From the NCBI GenBank assembly GCA_963922205.1, contig CAWUHX010000403.1, forward strand, positions 124,001 through 188,000: DNA of 64,000 nucleotides, written 5' to 3'. The position numbers and the translations under genes were made by a program. Below the pieces are notes generated by a model, which searched no databases, was not told the DNA's origin, and saw nothing but the letters and a program-made list of their open reading frames with translations. Origin of the DNA: Romanomermis culicivorax. Taxonomy: Eukaryota; Nematoda; Enoplea; Mermithida; Mermithidae. Numbering within the stretch: position 1 is the first letter of the stretch; each line of letters starts with the position of its first letter. This document shows, one piece after another, positions 37,801 to 45,465 of the stretch.

Positions 37801-40800
37801 TTGAAAAATTTTAAAACCAGTAATTTATTCGTTGACTCTCATGAACTTGGCCGAAAAGATATGAGTGGAAGAGTCGAAATTTCCGAAAAACTACTTCCAT
37901 AAAGCTTCTGAATTGATTTTACGTTAAGAAAGGAGTAATCGCTCCAAACAGTTTAGAGACTTGACGTATTGATCTTTCTCAAAAAATTTTTCAAGGAAAA
38001 AGCGTGAATCTTCATTAAATATCAAGATAATATTGAAGATTACCATTTAAAACGTGATATAATACGTTTGGGATGATGAAAACTATTACCACATTAGATG
38101 ATAGGTGAAGGTAGACATTCTGAAAGCCGCGTCTGAGCTATGTAATACATATTAATGATTATTGAAGCTATCCGGAAAATTTTGAGATTTAGACCTACTA
38201 GAATGCACCAAAATGCATCTTTTCTATATGAAAACACCAATTTTTTTCCACATTTGATGAATATTTTTTTGCACGGTGCAAAAAACCTGAAAAAAAAGTT
38301 TTGCACGAGCGGAAAAAGTTTTGCACAGTGCAAAAAAACACACTGGGTAGGGGTAATACCTCTCTCATATCCCTACCTATGGGACAGTCTGGTCCTGCGC
38401 TTTAATGTTTTGGTACCAGTACAACATGATAGTCAAGTAATGAAACAAATCCTTAAAAGTGTAAATCTCGAATTAAGCATTTTACACTAACTTCTTCGAT
38501 AAATAGAGCAAGTCTTGCATAAAGTGATTTGCCCTTGCCACTGCCGCATCTTTAGCTTCAGAACTTCCTCTACGAGGTTCTTGTACAACAAATATTAATA
38601 AGAATAAACAAATCGCGCCAAAAAAAGGAGTGACCTGGAAGAAGAATGTGTAGAAAGAAAAAAGTCGAACACACTACACATGCATACCCTGACACCCCAC
38701 TGCCAAGAGTTGGTAAAACTGGCAACAGCACCGCCCAGGACGTATCCTAAACCGCTTAAATAAAAACTTTAATTGCTAACAAGAGTTCAAACATAAAATG
38801 ACAGAGCAGTTCTCGAACATGGTTAGATTATACGAGACTAAACTAGCGTTCGACACACTGAAATGCAGGACAGAAATTTAAGATCTAATCATGTCAAAAT
38901 AGACTCATCTTGCTCAAAGATTTAACTGTATTCACAAACACTACAAAAACATGGTCCAATTCGAAATATGGAACTGGAAAACGATACACGTAGGAGGAAA
39001 ATCAAAAACACAATTGATACTAAAAGTCACAGCACAAGCAATAAGAAGTGGGGATGAAATGCAGAATGCATAAGATACAGGCTAGCCTAAAAAATGTTAT
39101 CGTACAATAACCATAACCGAATTCTACACAATTATGTTCTATTGCCCTGAACTGCACTCAACAAGATTCACGACTACAGTAAGACTATAATCGGAGTGCG
39201 TAAATAATCAACTAATACATAAGACAGACGGGACAGCCATACCTGTAAGACCTCCGACCAGTTGAGGGGGGGGTAAATCCGAAATTTTTTTGGGGGGGGG
39301 GGTGGGTAGAAAAAAAATCGAAATTTTTCCCAAAAAACATACACTTTTTTGCAATTTTTTAATTTTTTCCGAACTGGAGGGTTGGGTGATTTTGGGTAAA
39401 GGGTTGGCCAAGATGGGGGGGGGGGTCCCCCCAACCCCACTCCAAGTACAGGTATGGGGACAGCACTCCAAAACGTTTAAAGTTCCAGAGTTTTGCTGAT
39501 TGAAAGAACGTGCGAAATTCTATATTTCTCTACAAAGCTTCATAATTGTAAAAGTAAACAACCCAAGTCATACGATTCTCATCGCAAACTCATAAATACA
39601 GACACCTTCCTGAAATGCCACCCTTCTTCAAGACCTTGTTATGAATCCAGCAAAATAAAAATGAAAAGATACACACGTTATTACGATGAATATGCGACTG
39701 GTTTTTTTTCGGACACCCTGTATGAAATGGTCGAAATCTCACCTGCCAACCGGTATAGCGAAGTAAAATAGCATCAACATTAGGGATCGTTGGTCTTTTG
39801 CGAACAAGTCAGCTATAATTGTCGGCGAAACTGTCGAATAAGAAGCTTCACCGATTCCAACAACAGCTCTTGTCAGTACAAATAAATAGAAGTGCTAAAT
39901 ACGTAGGAATGATGGCAAAAAAGGTTTAAAAGCCCGTGGATCTGTCTTTTACTTCTCTATCAACAAAGCTGCTAAGCAAAACTGTCGACGACCAAATAAA
40001 AATACCAGCGATCATGATTAATTTTCTGGAATATCGATCACCCAAATAACCGAAGACGGGTGCGAAAATCATGTAAGCACAAATGAAAACGGTTTGCAAG
40101 AGACCGCCGAAACCGTCACCGATTTCGAAATATTGTTGAATTGGCAATAGGACAGCTGAGATGAAATTCAACAAATAGTTCAAAATATGGAATGCGACAA
40201 CTAAGATAGAATATCATATGCAACGAAACGCCCCTCAAAATACTAGCGGTACTAAGTTCACAGACAAGCATTATTTCTACAAAAAAGTGATTCGAATTTT
40301 TCGATCAGTATGGAAATCTTAGTTATTACAAATTATCACACCTGTGCGTTGGGGGGTGGGGTATGGTAGGGGTATTAGCCCTACCAGACCTGTTGAATAT
40401 TTATTCACTACCCATTGATTTTTGGCAGATAAACATTTACTGCGTGGATTTTTTAACCAGACGTGAGTAGTTAGTTACCAGTCTTTTTAGCCCCGGGGCC
40501 GTGTTCATAAAAGAGGCTAAAGTCTAAAGTCTATAGACCGAGCTAAAGTCTATAGACCGGTCTATATTTAGACCGGGCTAAAGTCTGTATTCATGAAAGA
40601 TTTTTTTCGCTGTCTAAATGTAGACCGGTCTATAGTCCGTCAGAAAAAGACCAGTAGAAACTGTGATATTACTAATAGAATCGAATATTAGTAGCCATAG
40701 CTTCATTAATAATTGAGATAAAACTTTTTGAAAGATCTTTTTGGGTTGGTCTCAGGGAGATCTACAAATCGATACCTAGTCTGTCGCATTCTGAAAAACG

Positions 40801-43055
40801 TTACCCATACCATAAATTCAAGTACAAAATGTTCAAATATGCTATAAGAGAAAATAATAATTTTCCTGATTGCTCGATCGAATATTTTATCGCCATTATA
40901 TCTTCCGAAAACTTTTATATGCAATAGGATAGTCGTTGAAGTAGCCTCACTGATGAATGATCACAATAATGTCACTATATCTAAAAATTTCACTCTTAAT
41001 CCATGAAGAGAAAAGTGAAATAAGTTCACATGCCTTTCATATCTATAAATTATGCATAGAAGTTAAAAATACTCCAAAATATTGTTTCGATCATTGAACA
41101 AAGGGCCTAAGCGACGCCATTCCTCAGCCCCAAGTTTGAATAAATTAAGTTATAAATAGCTTCGATCATGTGTAGAAAACACAAAAACTAACGGACATGG
41201 TCATAATCTCGTTGGTCCCTGATCAGCACAATGAGCGTCAGACCAAGATTTACAGCTGATGAGGAAGCAATGATCGTTGCAATGTACTCATAAAGAAGGG
41301 AAACAATAGAACAACGACTATACCTAGAGTAACGAAATAATTTTAAACTTCTATCATTGAAACTCAGCTACTAGAATAGCAGAGTAGGCATGTCTGACAA
41401 ATTCCTACCTCCCATATTCCGAAGTTCTAGAGAAAAACATGAATGCCTACCATGAAAACCGGCTCTTGAGTGAAATCAGATTTAACTTTTTGAATTTGAT
41501 CTCCATTTGGCAAACTGATATACTGTGGCAAAGGGCATAAAATCGTAGCAGCAACTTTATGAATAGTTACATGCTGTTGGTTGACTAATACCATCTGTCA
41601 CCGATTACCATTTGAATTGTCCTACAAGAATAGCACCGCATAGCAATGCAAACTTGCAAAATCGCAGGAATAGCCCAATGTCTCGAGTCCGACTTTCAAT
41701 ATCTCCACAAATCAATTCAGTAATGTTCAATATATCTTGACGATCAAAACGAAATCTTTGCATTTTTGGTTTAAAAGCTAAAGAATCTCGTATATAACGA
41801 AAAACTCTCTCGTCTCAACACCCAAATTTTGAGGCAGCAGTTTCAATGAAAAATTTTGGTCTAAATAGATTTAGCCCGCTAGAGTAGCAGGCTAAATTTT
41901 TGGTCTAAAAGTCGACCGATTTAGACCGACTTTTAGGCTTTAGACTTTTTATGAATACCGTTTTTTCCCGACTTTGGTCTATAGACCGGGTTATAGACTT
42001 TAGCCTTTTTATGAATACGGCCCCCGAAGCTGCTTGCTCAGCTTGCACTTTTTTGACGGGAGCCCAGTCATTACCGAAGGATTTTGGCCGTTTAAACTTT
42101 CTCTGTTGGGGTTTCATCAGACAAAGCAAGTTATTATATATTTACTACCCTGACAAGACCCAATTTACCCCTCTCAGGATGATTGACTTTGACTATGCAC
42201 ATGTATGTGAATCCCCATAAATTCTGTGACTCAAATGGGAAGAGAAATAATACAAAACTTCTCAAACATCGCATCAGCACCCGATGCATAAATTACTTCT
42301 CATCGATTATTTATTATTAAAAATTGGCAAAATCATAATCTATATTCTTGATTTGACAGCGACAATTCGCGTGATGCAACGAGAGTTTCAAAAGACCTAC
42401 GGCAGGCCTGAAATGAACCTCCTCGCGCTCTGATTTTGATCAGCACAACGTTGTAAATTTTACAAGGATCGCATTGTCAGCAATCAACACTCACGGAACA
42501 GCATAAGTTCTGAACTAGAAGTCCCGACATTGATGCGTAAAAATATAACATTTTTAAACATCTGAAAAACAATTTCTGCAATTTTCCAAAAAGAAAGCAT
42601 CGAATAACAAATAAAATATTTTCCTTTTCATTTATAAGAGATCTATAAAATAAAAATATCAGCAGCTTCTTGATGAAAACAATGTCAATTGCGGTGGAAC
42701 AAATGCATAATTATTCCATTTCAGATGTCGCAACTATGATAAACATAAAAATCCTATACCAGAAATTACCTGCTATTGTGTAGCGATCCATATAATTGAG
42801 TAAATTAATCGATAATAAAATAATTACGGTTGAATAAGCTTGACATTTCGACCGCTTCCACTCGGATTTATCGCTGTACAAAACATCTTTGGAAGCAGAA
42901 ACGTTCAAAGACGATGCATCTCTGGATTTCCCACCCACGGATATCTTTGCAAAGGATTCAACGCTAGCAGCTTTATGTTTCGGCGTAAACTGGGGATTAA
43001 AATCGGTGATAGCACCTGCCGGCGTATAAGCCCGACTTCTACTGTCGTCTGTCAT
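10682..43055 (-). CDS. spin: Spinster-family MFS transporter (whole gene, spliced)
   Basis: This is a lysosomal/late-endosomal multi-pass carrier of the Spinster family (sphingolipid or lysophospholipid efflux is known for relatives). Visible exons in transcript order are 42770-43055, 39953-40155, 39743-39894, 38688-38754, 38492-38634, 35978-36100, 29763-30002, 12238-12303, 12079-12177 and 10682-10864, about 520 codons in all, which is the family's usual length. Diagnostic motifs include LNYMDRYT in TM1, [14 protein letters not shown] (MFS signature A loop), [23 protein letters not shown] and [15 protein letters not shown]. All junctions are GT-AG and in phase except between 35978 and 30002, where phase 2 meets phase 0, so a small exon of 3n+1 bases is probably unseen. 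Introns are either 50-60 bp or 1-17 kb. Confidence 0.92.
12079..12303 (-). CDS. spin: Spinster exons H and I (TM9-10)
   Basis: Exon H (12238-12303) encodes [20 protein letters not shown]. Exon I (12079-12177) encodes [20 protein letters not shown] and [13 protein letters not shown]. They are separated by a 60-bp GT-AG intron (12178-12237), all phase 0. Vertebrate and fly relatives have PTRRSTAEA here; the first Arg is Cys in this gene. Confidence 0.9.
12817..12872. repeat. Perfect 56-bp palindrome, minimal Harbinger-like MITE
   Basis: Two perfect 28-base arms meet without a spacer at 12844/12845, with a GC core CGCGCGGCGCCGCGCG in AT-rich intron sequence. The outer ends AGGCCCTGTC / GACAGGGCCT are bordered by TTA on both sides (12815-12817 and 12871-12873), as expected for a PIF/Harbinger or ISL2EU target. 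It is essentially two terminal repeats and nothing else, and lies in a Spinster intron. Confidence 0.93.
13500..13577 (+). tRNA. tRNA-Thr(UGU)-like gene with 5-bp insertion, possible pseudogene
   Basis: The acceptor stem GCTCGGT / ACTGAGC pairs over 7 bp. The anticodon stem TCTGC / GCAGA carries loop CTTGTAT with anticodon TGT (Thr). The T arm is GAGGG-TTCGAGC-CCCTC. A box TAGCGCAGTTGG and B box GGTTCGAGCCC are intact. The length is 78 nt because GGTTA is duplicated just before the A box, and the D stem has a C-C mismatch. No T-run terminator follows closely. It could be transcribed, but folding of the D arm is disturbed. Confidence 0.7.
15699..16067 (+). CDS. Unrecognised ORF in the core of the fold-back element
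   Basis: A 122-codon open frame. Its middle ([20 protein letters not shown] to [12 protein letters not shown]) looks more protein-like than its AT-rich surroundings, but I recognise no domain, catalytic motif or clear start. It could be a captured host fragment or chance. If real, it is the only coding candidate in the 13855-20602 element. Confidence 0.2.
   Translation: MTSIYSLFFSNACNQKNEMKYTLLVQFQLVYTLYCITGKNALIEVIDRIEGYFLGKKLVGEEKKIFAHGSHLVKKFGSQDPDTIGVLWKGEIPKSGALSLRTGYLLSFYSQRNIFSAVQNSF
16968..17227. mobile_element. MITE with TTAGGC-like core, copy 2
   Basis: It starts AGGAAGCATTGCAACGCCAG and shares GATCTGTCAT, ATTTGATTGGTCGAAAAAATTTATTG, the TTAGGC-like core (about 17055-17130) and the right arm with 6102-6344. 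The right end is diverged (GAGAGCCCTAACACTTTG) and no target duplication is clear. It is nested in the core of the fold-back element. Confidence 0.75.
17215..18120. repeat. Repeat with TCCTCAAATGGGGCC-TTTTGAGGA word, interrupted by a MITE
   Basis: It matches 51180-51830 nearly throughout: the TTGAGGA palindromic word, GGGAATTCAAA, the AAAATTTTCCGGC hairpin zone, and GCGCGGCCATTAGCATATC. Here the stretch is interrupted by the element 17643-18085, while at 51787 the site is empty. Confidence 0.75.
17643..18085. mobile_element. hAT-type MITE with TTTGTAC word, copy 1
   Basis: The 443-bp element begins CAGTGTTTTTTTTATTTGTAC and ends GTACAAAAAAAATACTG, with a perfect 8-bp duplication TCTGCAAC (17635-17642 and 18086-18093). 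The word TTTGTACTGGTACAAA and its halves recur at both ends. An empty site with a single GTCTGCAACCTGAAC is present at about 51787-51805. A second copy starts at 43343. Confidence 0.93.
18245..18970. repeat. Tandem repeat of about 300 bp, 2.4 units
   Basis: GTGTTTTTGGTATTTTTGAGG starts units near 18255, 18555 and 18857. Each holds a run of alternating A and T blocks, a CAAAACTCGATA segment, and a short palindrome of CCGATTAGGGT-type next to ACCCTAATC. This is the same CCGATTAG word found in the arms of the enclosing fold-back element. Confidence 0.75.
21694..22896. mobile_element. hAT-type element, TAGGGATGTCCC ends
   Basis: The ends TAGGGATGTCCC and GGGACATCCCTA are perfect inverted repeats. 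The 8-bp duplication GTCTAAAT is perfect (21686-21693 and 22897-22904). Sub-terminal GGCACCGGCACC / GGCGCCTG words occur near the left end and GGCACCGGC near the right. There is no transposase. A 185-bp MITE (22648-22832) is nested inside. Confidence 0.93.
22648..22832. mobile_element. hAT-type MITE, CAGTGGCGGATCC ends
   Basis: The 185-bp element has ends CAGTGGCGGATCC and AATCCGCACTTG, with a perfect 8-bp duplication GTAATGGG (22640-22647 and 22833-22840). It has G- and C-tracts and a GGGCCGGCGCCCC palindrome. It is nested in 21694-22896. Confidence 0.93.
23863..25171. mobile_element. Shared-body hAT MITE, CTGCAG word
   Basis: It begins CAGTGTTTTTTCTGCAG and ends CTGCAGAAAAAACACTA, flanked by a perfect 8-bp duplication CATACTAC (23855-23862 and 25172-25179). 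Sub-terminal words CTGCAG and CCCCAAATGGGGAAA occur at both ends. The body (about 24100-24800, with CTCATGAACTCGGCCGAAAG and AAGCTGCGCCTGAGCT) is shared with 27027-27642, 32215-33457, 37229-38345 and 45466-46907. There is no transposase. Confidence 0.92.
25184..26771. mobile_element. hAT-type element with GGATCCGGATCC arrays at both ends
   Basis: The ends TAGGGATGAGCCG / CGGCCCATCCCTA and a perfect 8-bp duplication CTACATAT (25176-25183 and 26772-26779) delimit it. Both ends are arrays of the self-complementary word GGATCCGGATCC (25200-25380 and 26615-26760). The middle has only short unrecognised frames. Its left duplication overlaps the right duplication of 23863-25171, so it landed at the edge of that element. 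Confidence 0.93.
26780..27018. repeat. Repeat arm, inverted match to 31790-32010
   Basis: Shared features include GGTTTGTACCGCAGATGCAC, GATTTGGGGAAAAACAC, GCCGAAAAATTTTCCGATGT and CAAAGTTTAGATATATAACTAT, which read in reverse complement at 31790-32010. With the flanking elements this makes a roughly 5-kb-spaced inverted duplication. Confidence 0.75.
27027..27642. mobile_element. Shared-body hAT MITE, TTGCACGGTGCAA word, short copy
   Basis: It begins CAGTGGTTTTTTTTGCACGAG and ends GCGCCAAAAAAAAACACTG. The 8-bp duplication CTTAGGCT is perfect (27019-27026 and 27643-27650). The word TTTTGCACGGTGCAAAAAA is present at both ends. Two copies of the hairpin CCGGCGCGAAGCGCCGG lie at about 27255 and 27454. 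The body is a shortened version of 37229-38345. Confidence 0.93.
28279..29553. mobile_element. Fold-back element with CGGATATCCGGATAT words and homopurine core
   Basis: The ends TAGTGATGTGCGTCGG / CTGGCGCACATCACTA and a perfect 8-bp duplication ATCATAAG (28271-28278 and 29554-29561) delimit 1275 bp. CGGATATCCGGATAT words lie at both ends. Inside, 28405-28770 and 29050-29370 are inverted copies (GAATTGGGTGATTCCCAACG versus its complement). The centre (28830-29060) is nearly pure A/G on the plus strand. Confidence 0.92.
29763..30002 (-). CDS. spin: Spinster exon G (TM7-8)
   Basis: It encodes [40 protein letters not shown] and [15 protein letters not shown], matching the second half of the Spinster fold. 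The donor is GTAAGT at 29762. Acceptors at 30003 (TTTACAG) and 29991 (TTGCAG) are both possible and differ by 12 bases in the same frame. Confidence 0.88.
30430..30650. repeat. CAGAGGTCCCC repeat, empty-site copy
   Basis: CAGAGGTCCCCAAGGTCAGA to ACCCCTCCGTATAGGG parallels 37117-37228 joined to 38346-38400. Here the hAT element found at 37229-38345 is absent (ACTTTAAGCAGGGTTGATACC). Confidence 0.7.
31024..31470 (+). other. Unrecognised open stretch, possible gene fragment
   Basis: An open frame from about 31024 to a TGA near 31216 has no clear start and encodes a helical, charged segment ([20 protein letters not shown]). Another frame continues to 31465. No family is recognised; it could be a fragment of a retroelement or host gene. 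Confidence 0.2.
32215..33457. mobile_element. Shared-body hAT MITE, CTGCAGTGCAG word, inverted
   Basis: The ends CAGTGTTTTTTCTGCAGTGCAG and CTGTGCAGAAAAAACACTG match as inverted repeats. The body is the same as 23863-25171 but in the opposite orientation. Flanking 8-mers GTAGTATG and AGTTCGGG do not match, so the insertion has been rearranged or the ends come from two copies. Confidence 0.8.
33500..34420. other. No gene recognised; unassigned ORF at 33843-34148 (+)
   Basis: The stretch has a slightly more balanced base composition than its surroundings and a 101-codon plus-strand frame (with [20 protein letters not shown]), but no domain, splice pattern or family was recognised. Confidence 0.3.
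34427..34860. mobile_element. ATGGCTAGCCAT-family MITE, copy 3
   Basis: The ends CATACATGTAAC / AATTACATGTATG and a perfect 8-bp duplication ATCTATAC (34419-34426 and 34861-34868) set the limits. It is inverted relative to the 9117-9544 copy. The palindrome ATGGCTAGCCATATGG lies near its right end, with G/C homopolymers at both ends. Confidence 0.93.
35590..35865. repeat. GCACATAGGGG repeat with C-tracts
   Basis: The left part (GCACATAGGGGAGGGTATGG, then GGTAAACCCCCATACC) resembles 8925-8990. The right part has C-runs and ends near GCCGTGCATGT. This is likely another short MITE; its ends were not delimited. Confidence 0.5.
35978..36100 (-). CDS. spin: Spinster exon F (TM6-7 loop)
   Basis: It encodes [20 protein letters not shown] and [20 protein letters not shown], matching the GFTAVAFVTGALALWAP block. 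It joins exon E in phase 2. It ends AAA GG before GTAAGC, a phase that does not match exon G. Confidence 0.88.
36163..37119. mobile_element. Element with CTCTATTGTCC arrays and homopurine core
   Basis: The left end (36163-36285) repeats GGACATTAGAGCGCAGGACA-type units of about 14 bp. The right end (36980-37119) repeats the complement, GCGCTCTAATGTCC. The middle (36650-36840) is almost all A and G. Target duplication unresolved. It lies in the Spinster intron between exons E and F. Confidence 0.75.
37229..38345. mobile_element. Shared-body hAT MITE, TTGCACGGTGCAA word, long copy
   Basis: It begins CAGTGTTTTTTTTGCACGAG and ends GCACAGTGCAAAAAAACACACTG. A perfect 8-bp duplication GGTAGGGG flanks it (37221-37228 and 38346-38353). 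The word TTGCACGGTGCAA occurs at both ends. The body with CATGAACTTGGCCGAAAAG and AAAGCCGCGTCTGAGCT is shared with four other elements. The empty site is at about 30587. Confidence 0.94.
38492..38754 (-). CDS. spin: Spinster exons D and E
   Basis: Exon D (38688-38754) encodes [20 protein letters not shown]. Exon E (38492-38634) encodes [20 protein letters not shown] and [20 protein letters not shown]. They are separated by a 53-bp GT-AG intron. This is the TM5-TM6 region with the cytosolic loop. Confidence 0.9.
39238..39456. mobile_element. Poly-G/C MITE, CATACCTGTA family, copy 2
   Basis: 219 bp, inverted relative to copy 1, with a perfect 8-bp duplication GGGACAGC (39230-39237 and 39457-39464) and runs of 8-10 G. 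It lies in the intron between Spinster exons C and D. Confidence 0.93.
39743..40155 (-). CDS. spin: Spinster exons B and C (TM2-TM4)
   Basis: Exon B (39953-40155) encodes [20 protein letters not shown] and [20 protein letters not shown]. Exon C (39743-39894) encodes [20 protein letters not shown] and [21 protein letters not shown] 58-bp GT-AG intron separates them. The [10 protein letters not shown] loop between TM2 and TM3 is the major-facilitator signature. Confidence 0.93.
40495..42023. mobile_element. DNA transposon with GGGCCGTATTCATAAA ends
   Basis: The left end GGGCCGTGTTCATAAAAGAGG and the right end CTTTTTATGAATACGGCCC are inverted repeats of about 30 bp, extended by repeated TCTATAGACCGG and CTAAAGTCTA words at both ends. 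The flanks are CCCCG-like on both sides, so the 3-5 bp duplication is ambiguous. There is no transposase. Superfamily not assigned. Related to 21105-23574. Confidence 0.75.
42770..43055 (-). CDS. spin: Spinster first coding exon
   Basis: The ATG at 43053-43055 opens [14 protein letters not shown], followed by a cytosolic, Ser/Lys-rich N-tail of about 70 residues. TM1 then has [20 protein letters not shown], the Spinster/MFS TM1 signature. The donor is GTAATT at 42769. The 2.6-kb intron that follows contains 40495-42023. Confidence 0.92.
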
Positions 43056-43342
43056 CCTTCAAAATTTTCTTTAAAAACATTTTTTTGAACAAAGTAGAGA
43101 ATGCACTATAACAAGTTCAACAAATCTGACTACTCGACCCAAAACTCGGCTCACTTGTGAGGAAGCTATGTAGCATGCGCGTAACAAAATAGCTATTCGT
43201 TAGTCACACAACTTTGGGGAAAGGGAGAAAATGACAAAGGAACGTATGCCCGAAAAAATCGCATTTCAACATCAGAAATCGCCAAAAAGGATAAAAAAAT
43301 TCGCTTCTGACTCGGAAGGTGCATAAAATGACTATTTACTAA

Positions 43343-43745
43343 CAGAGTTTTTTGTACTTTAAAAAAGAAACGGTTCAAAGTACAAACGAAAATTTTGGCT
43401 TCGTTTGTACCACTACCACTACAAACGAAAATTTTAGCCCAAAAAATTTTTCATCACTCAACAGTCGTCAGTATCAATGGATTTGTTAGGACTTGTTTGT
43501 TATGCGTCCACATCGATAACGACAGTCTAGCAGCTATGGCATTATAATAATAGCTTTTTGTGAAGTATTTTACTAGTGCATGTTCTGTGCCTCATGATCA
43601 ACTGTATGTGTGTGTGCATTCTGTGTGTCTCGTGAAAATGGCCAACATATTCATATTTCACATCATGCTTGTTGCATTTTATTACAATGAATGTTTTTTC
43701 AGCAAATTTCGTACAAACAGTGTTAAAGAGTCGTTTGTACCAGTA
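43343..43745. mobile_element. hAT-type MITE with TTTGTAC word, copy 2 (3' end displaced)
   Basis: It starts CAGAGTTTTTTGTAC and follows 17643-18085 closely through ACAAACGAAAATTTTGGCTTCG to GTTTGTACCAGTACAAAT. At that point an ATGGCTAGCCAT-family copy interrupts it. GGTAAAAAACACTT at about 45367 may be its displaced right tip. Confidence 0.75.
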
Positions 43746-45366
43746 CAAATGTATTTGAGGGGAGTGCTACGGGAACCCCAGTAATTCGTCCCCACATCAG
43801 TTCGCCCGCGGACAATTTCCCCCCCCACAATTCTCCCCCAGTAATTGGCCCCCAATTCACTGTTTTTCAATTTAAAATTTCAGATTTGAAAATAATTCCA
43901 CTAGGTTGTTAACAGTTATGTAATAGCATTTCTACACATCCATACACAATACCTAGAGATTTTTCCTGGCCGAAATAGCGTGTTTATTTATGAATTCTGC
44001 ATGCAGAGTGCAAGTATTATGTACAAGAAGAAAAAGATCTACAACAATGTTCCAAATGAAGGTCCACAAATATTTTTTTTAAATTTTCTTTGAATATGAG
44101 ATTTTTTCTGGTGCGGTTAGTACTAAGTCAGTATAAGCATTTTGCACTCGTACAGTCAGCAATACAGGCGTTTGAGCAGTAGTTCGCTAGAATTATAGTG
44201 GCCGATTGTTTTTCCACTTGAAACAAAATGTGTGGCCGAGTTAAAAATGAAAGCTTGCAGCTAAAGTTTATCTGACGGAAAATAATCAATTTCGACCAAA
44301 AACTTGAGAAAAATCCCAACACTGGTAATTCACAAATTCGTATTTTTTCAAGTTTGTAATGATGGTGTCCTAATCTCCAGAAACCATGCCAAATTTTAGT
44401 CTGATGGCGTGAATACCCGTGAGAATTTACGCAGAACTTTAACTTGTAACACGGATATCATAGGCAGAACTGCGAGTCATTTATGTTTTTTGATCTGCAT
44501 TTGTTTTTTATGTTTTTGTTTTTTCGTTTAATTTTTTTCTTGAATTCCTATTTTTTGTCTTTCATATTTCTTTTCTTCTATATTTTTTTGATTACTTTTC
44601 ACTCATTCTCCTTTTCTGATTTTTTTCCTTTATATTTTTCTTCTGTTTTTTCTATTTTTATTCTTTTTTTTGGTATACCGAAAAGTTATCAGGAAAAAGA
44701 TAGTGAAGAACACGATAGAGTCACACGTAGAATAATTGTGATACTTCGTCATAATCTTCATTGCTCTCCATAGATCCCGATAAAAAGTTACAAGAAATGA
44801 AGCTGGAAAAAGAAAATCTGGAGATATATTACATAACGTATCATGGAATTGCTTTTAAATCTAAAACCTGGTAAGTATAGTACCAGGGGCGAATTACTGG
44901 GGGCGAATTGTGCTGGGGGCGAATTGTCCGGGGGCGAATTACCAGGGGCGAATTGTCCTAGAAACGGGAACCCCCCCCCAAAATCGTCCACCATATGGCT
45001 AGCCATAGGGCGACCGCCCCCCAGGAGTTTCCAATCCTATGGCTAGCCACATGGTAGCCGTAGGGACCCCTATACTTTTGGTCGGAAAAATAATGAAAAA
45101 TGCCAACTTTTTGATGAAAAACCTCAATTTTTGAACCAAAAATGGTCAAAATGTGAATTTTCTAGGCGCTTCGCGCCATGAGTACATTTTTCGATCTTTT
45201 TAGGAAAAAAATTTCTATTTTTTAAGCTATTTTTCGGACTTTTTTCATGGAAAAATCGATTTTTTCCCTTGAGAAGACACCTCCGTAAAATTTTTGGTAA
45301 TTACTGATCCCCAGCCCCAAAAAAGTGGTCCGACCCCCCAAACCTCGGGGCCCCGTTACATGTATG
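43746..45366. mobile_element. ATGGCTAGCCAT-family MITE, copy 4, split by another element
   Basis: The left tip (43746-43778, AGGGGAGTGCTACGGGAACCC) and the remainder (44966-45366, with ATGGCTAGCCAT, GGCGCTTCGCGCC and the end CCCCGTTACATGTATG) belong to one copy. They are separated by the element 43779-44965, whose duplication GGGAACCC is derived from this copy. Confidence 0.82.
43779..44965. mobile_element. Element with GGGGGCGAATT arrays and homopyrimidine core
   Basis: An 8-bp duplication GGGAACCC flanks it (43771-43778 and 44966-44973). The right end (44883-44960) is an array of GGGGGCGAATTGT/ACT units. The left end (43779-43860) is the same array inverted and more diverged. The middle (44480-44690) is nearly pure C/T on the plus strand, which is homopurine on the minus strand. 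Confidence 0.85.
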
Positions 45367-45465
45367 GTAAAAAACACTTATTTGATTGATTTAATAATAA
45401 CAGTCAATATTTAAAATTGATTTTTGGTAAATTGTATTCCAAAAACGTTTTTCAACAGTTTCAAC

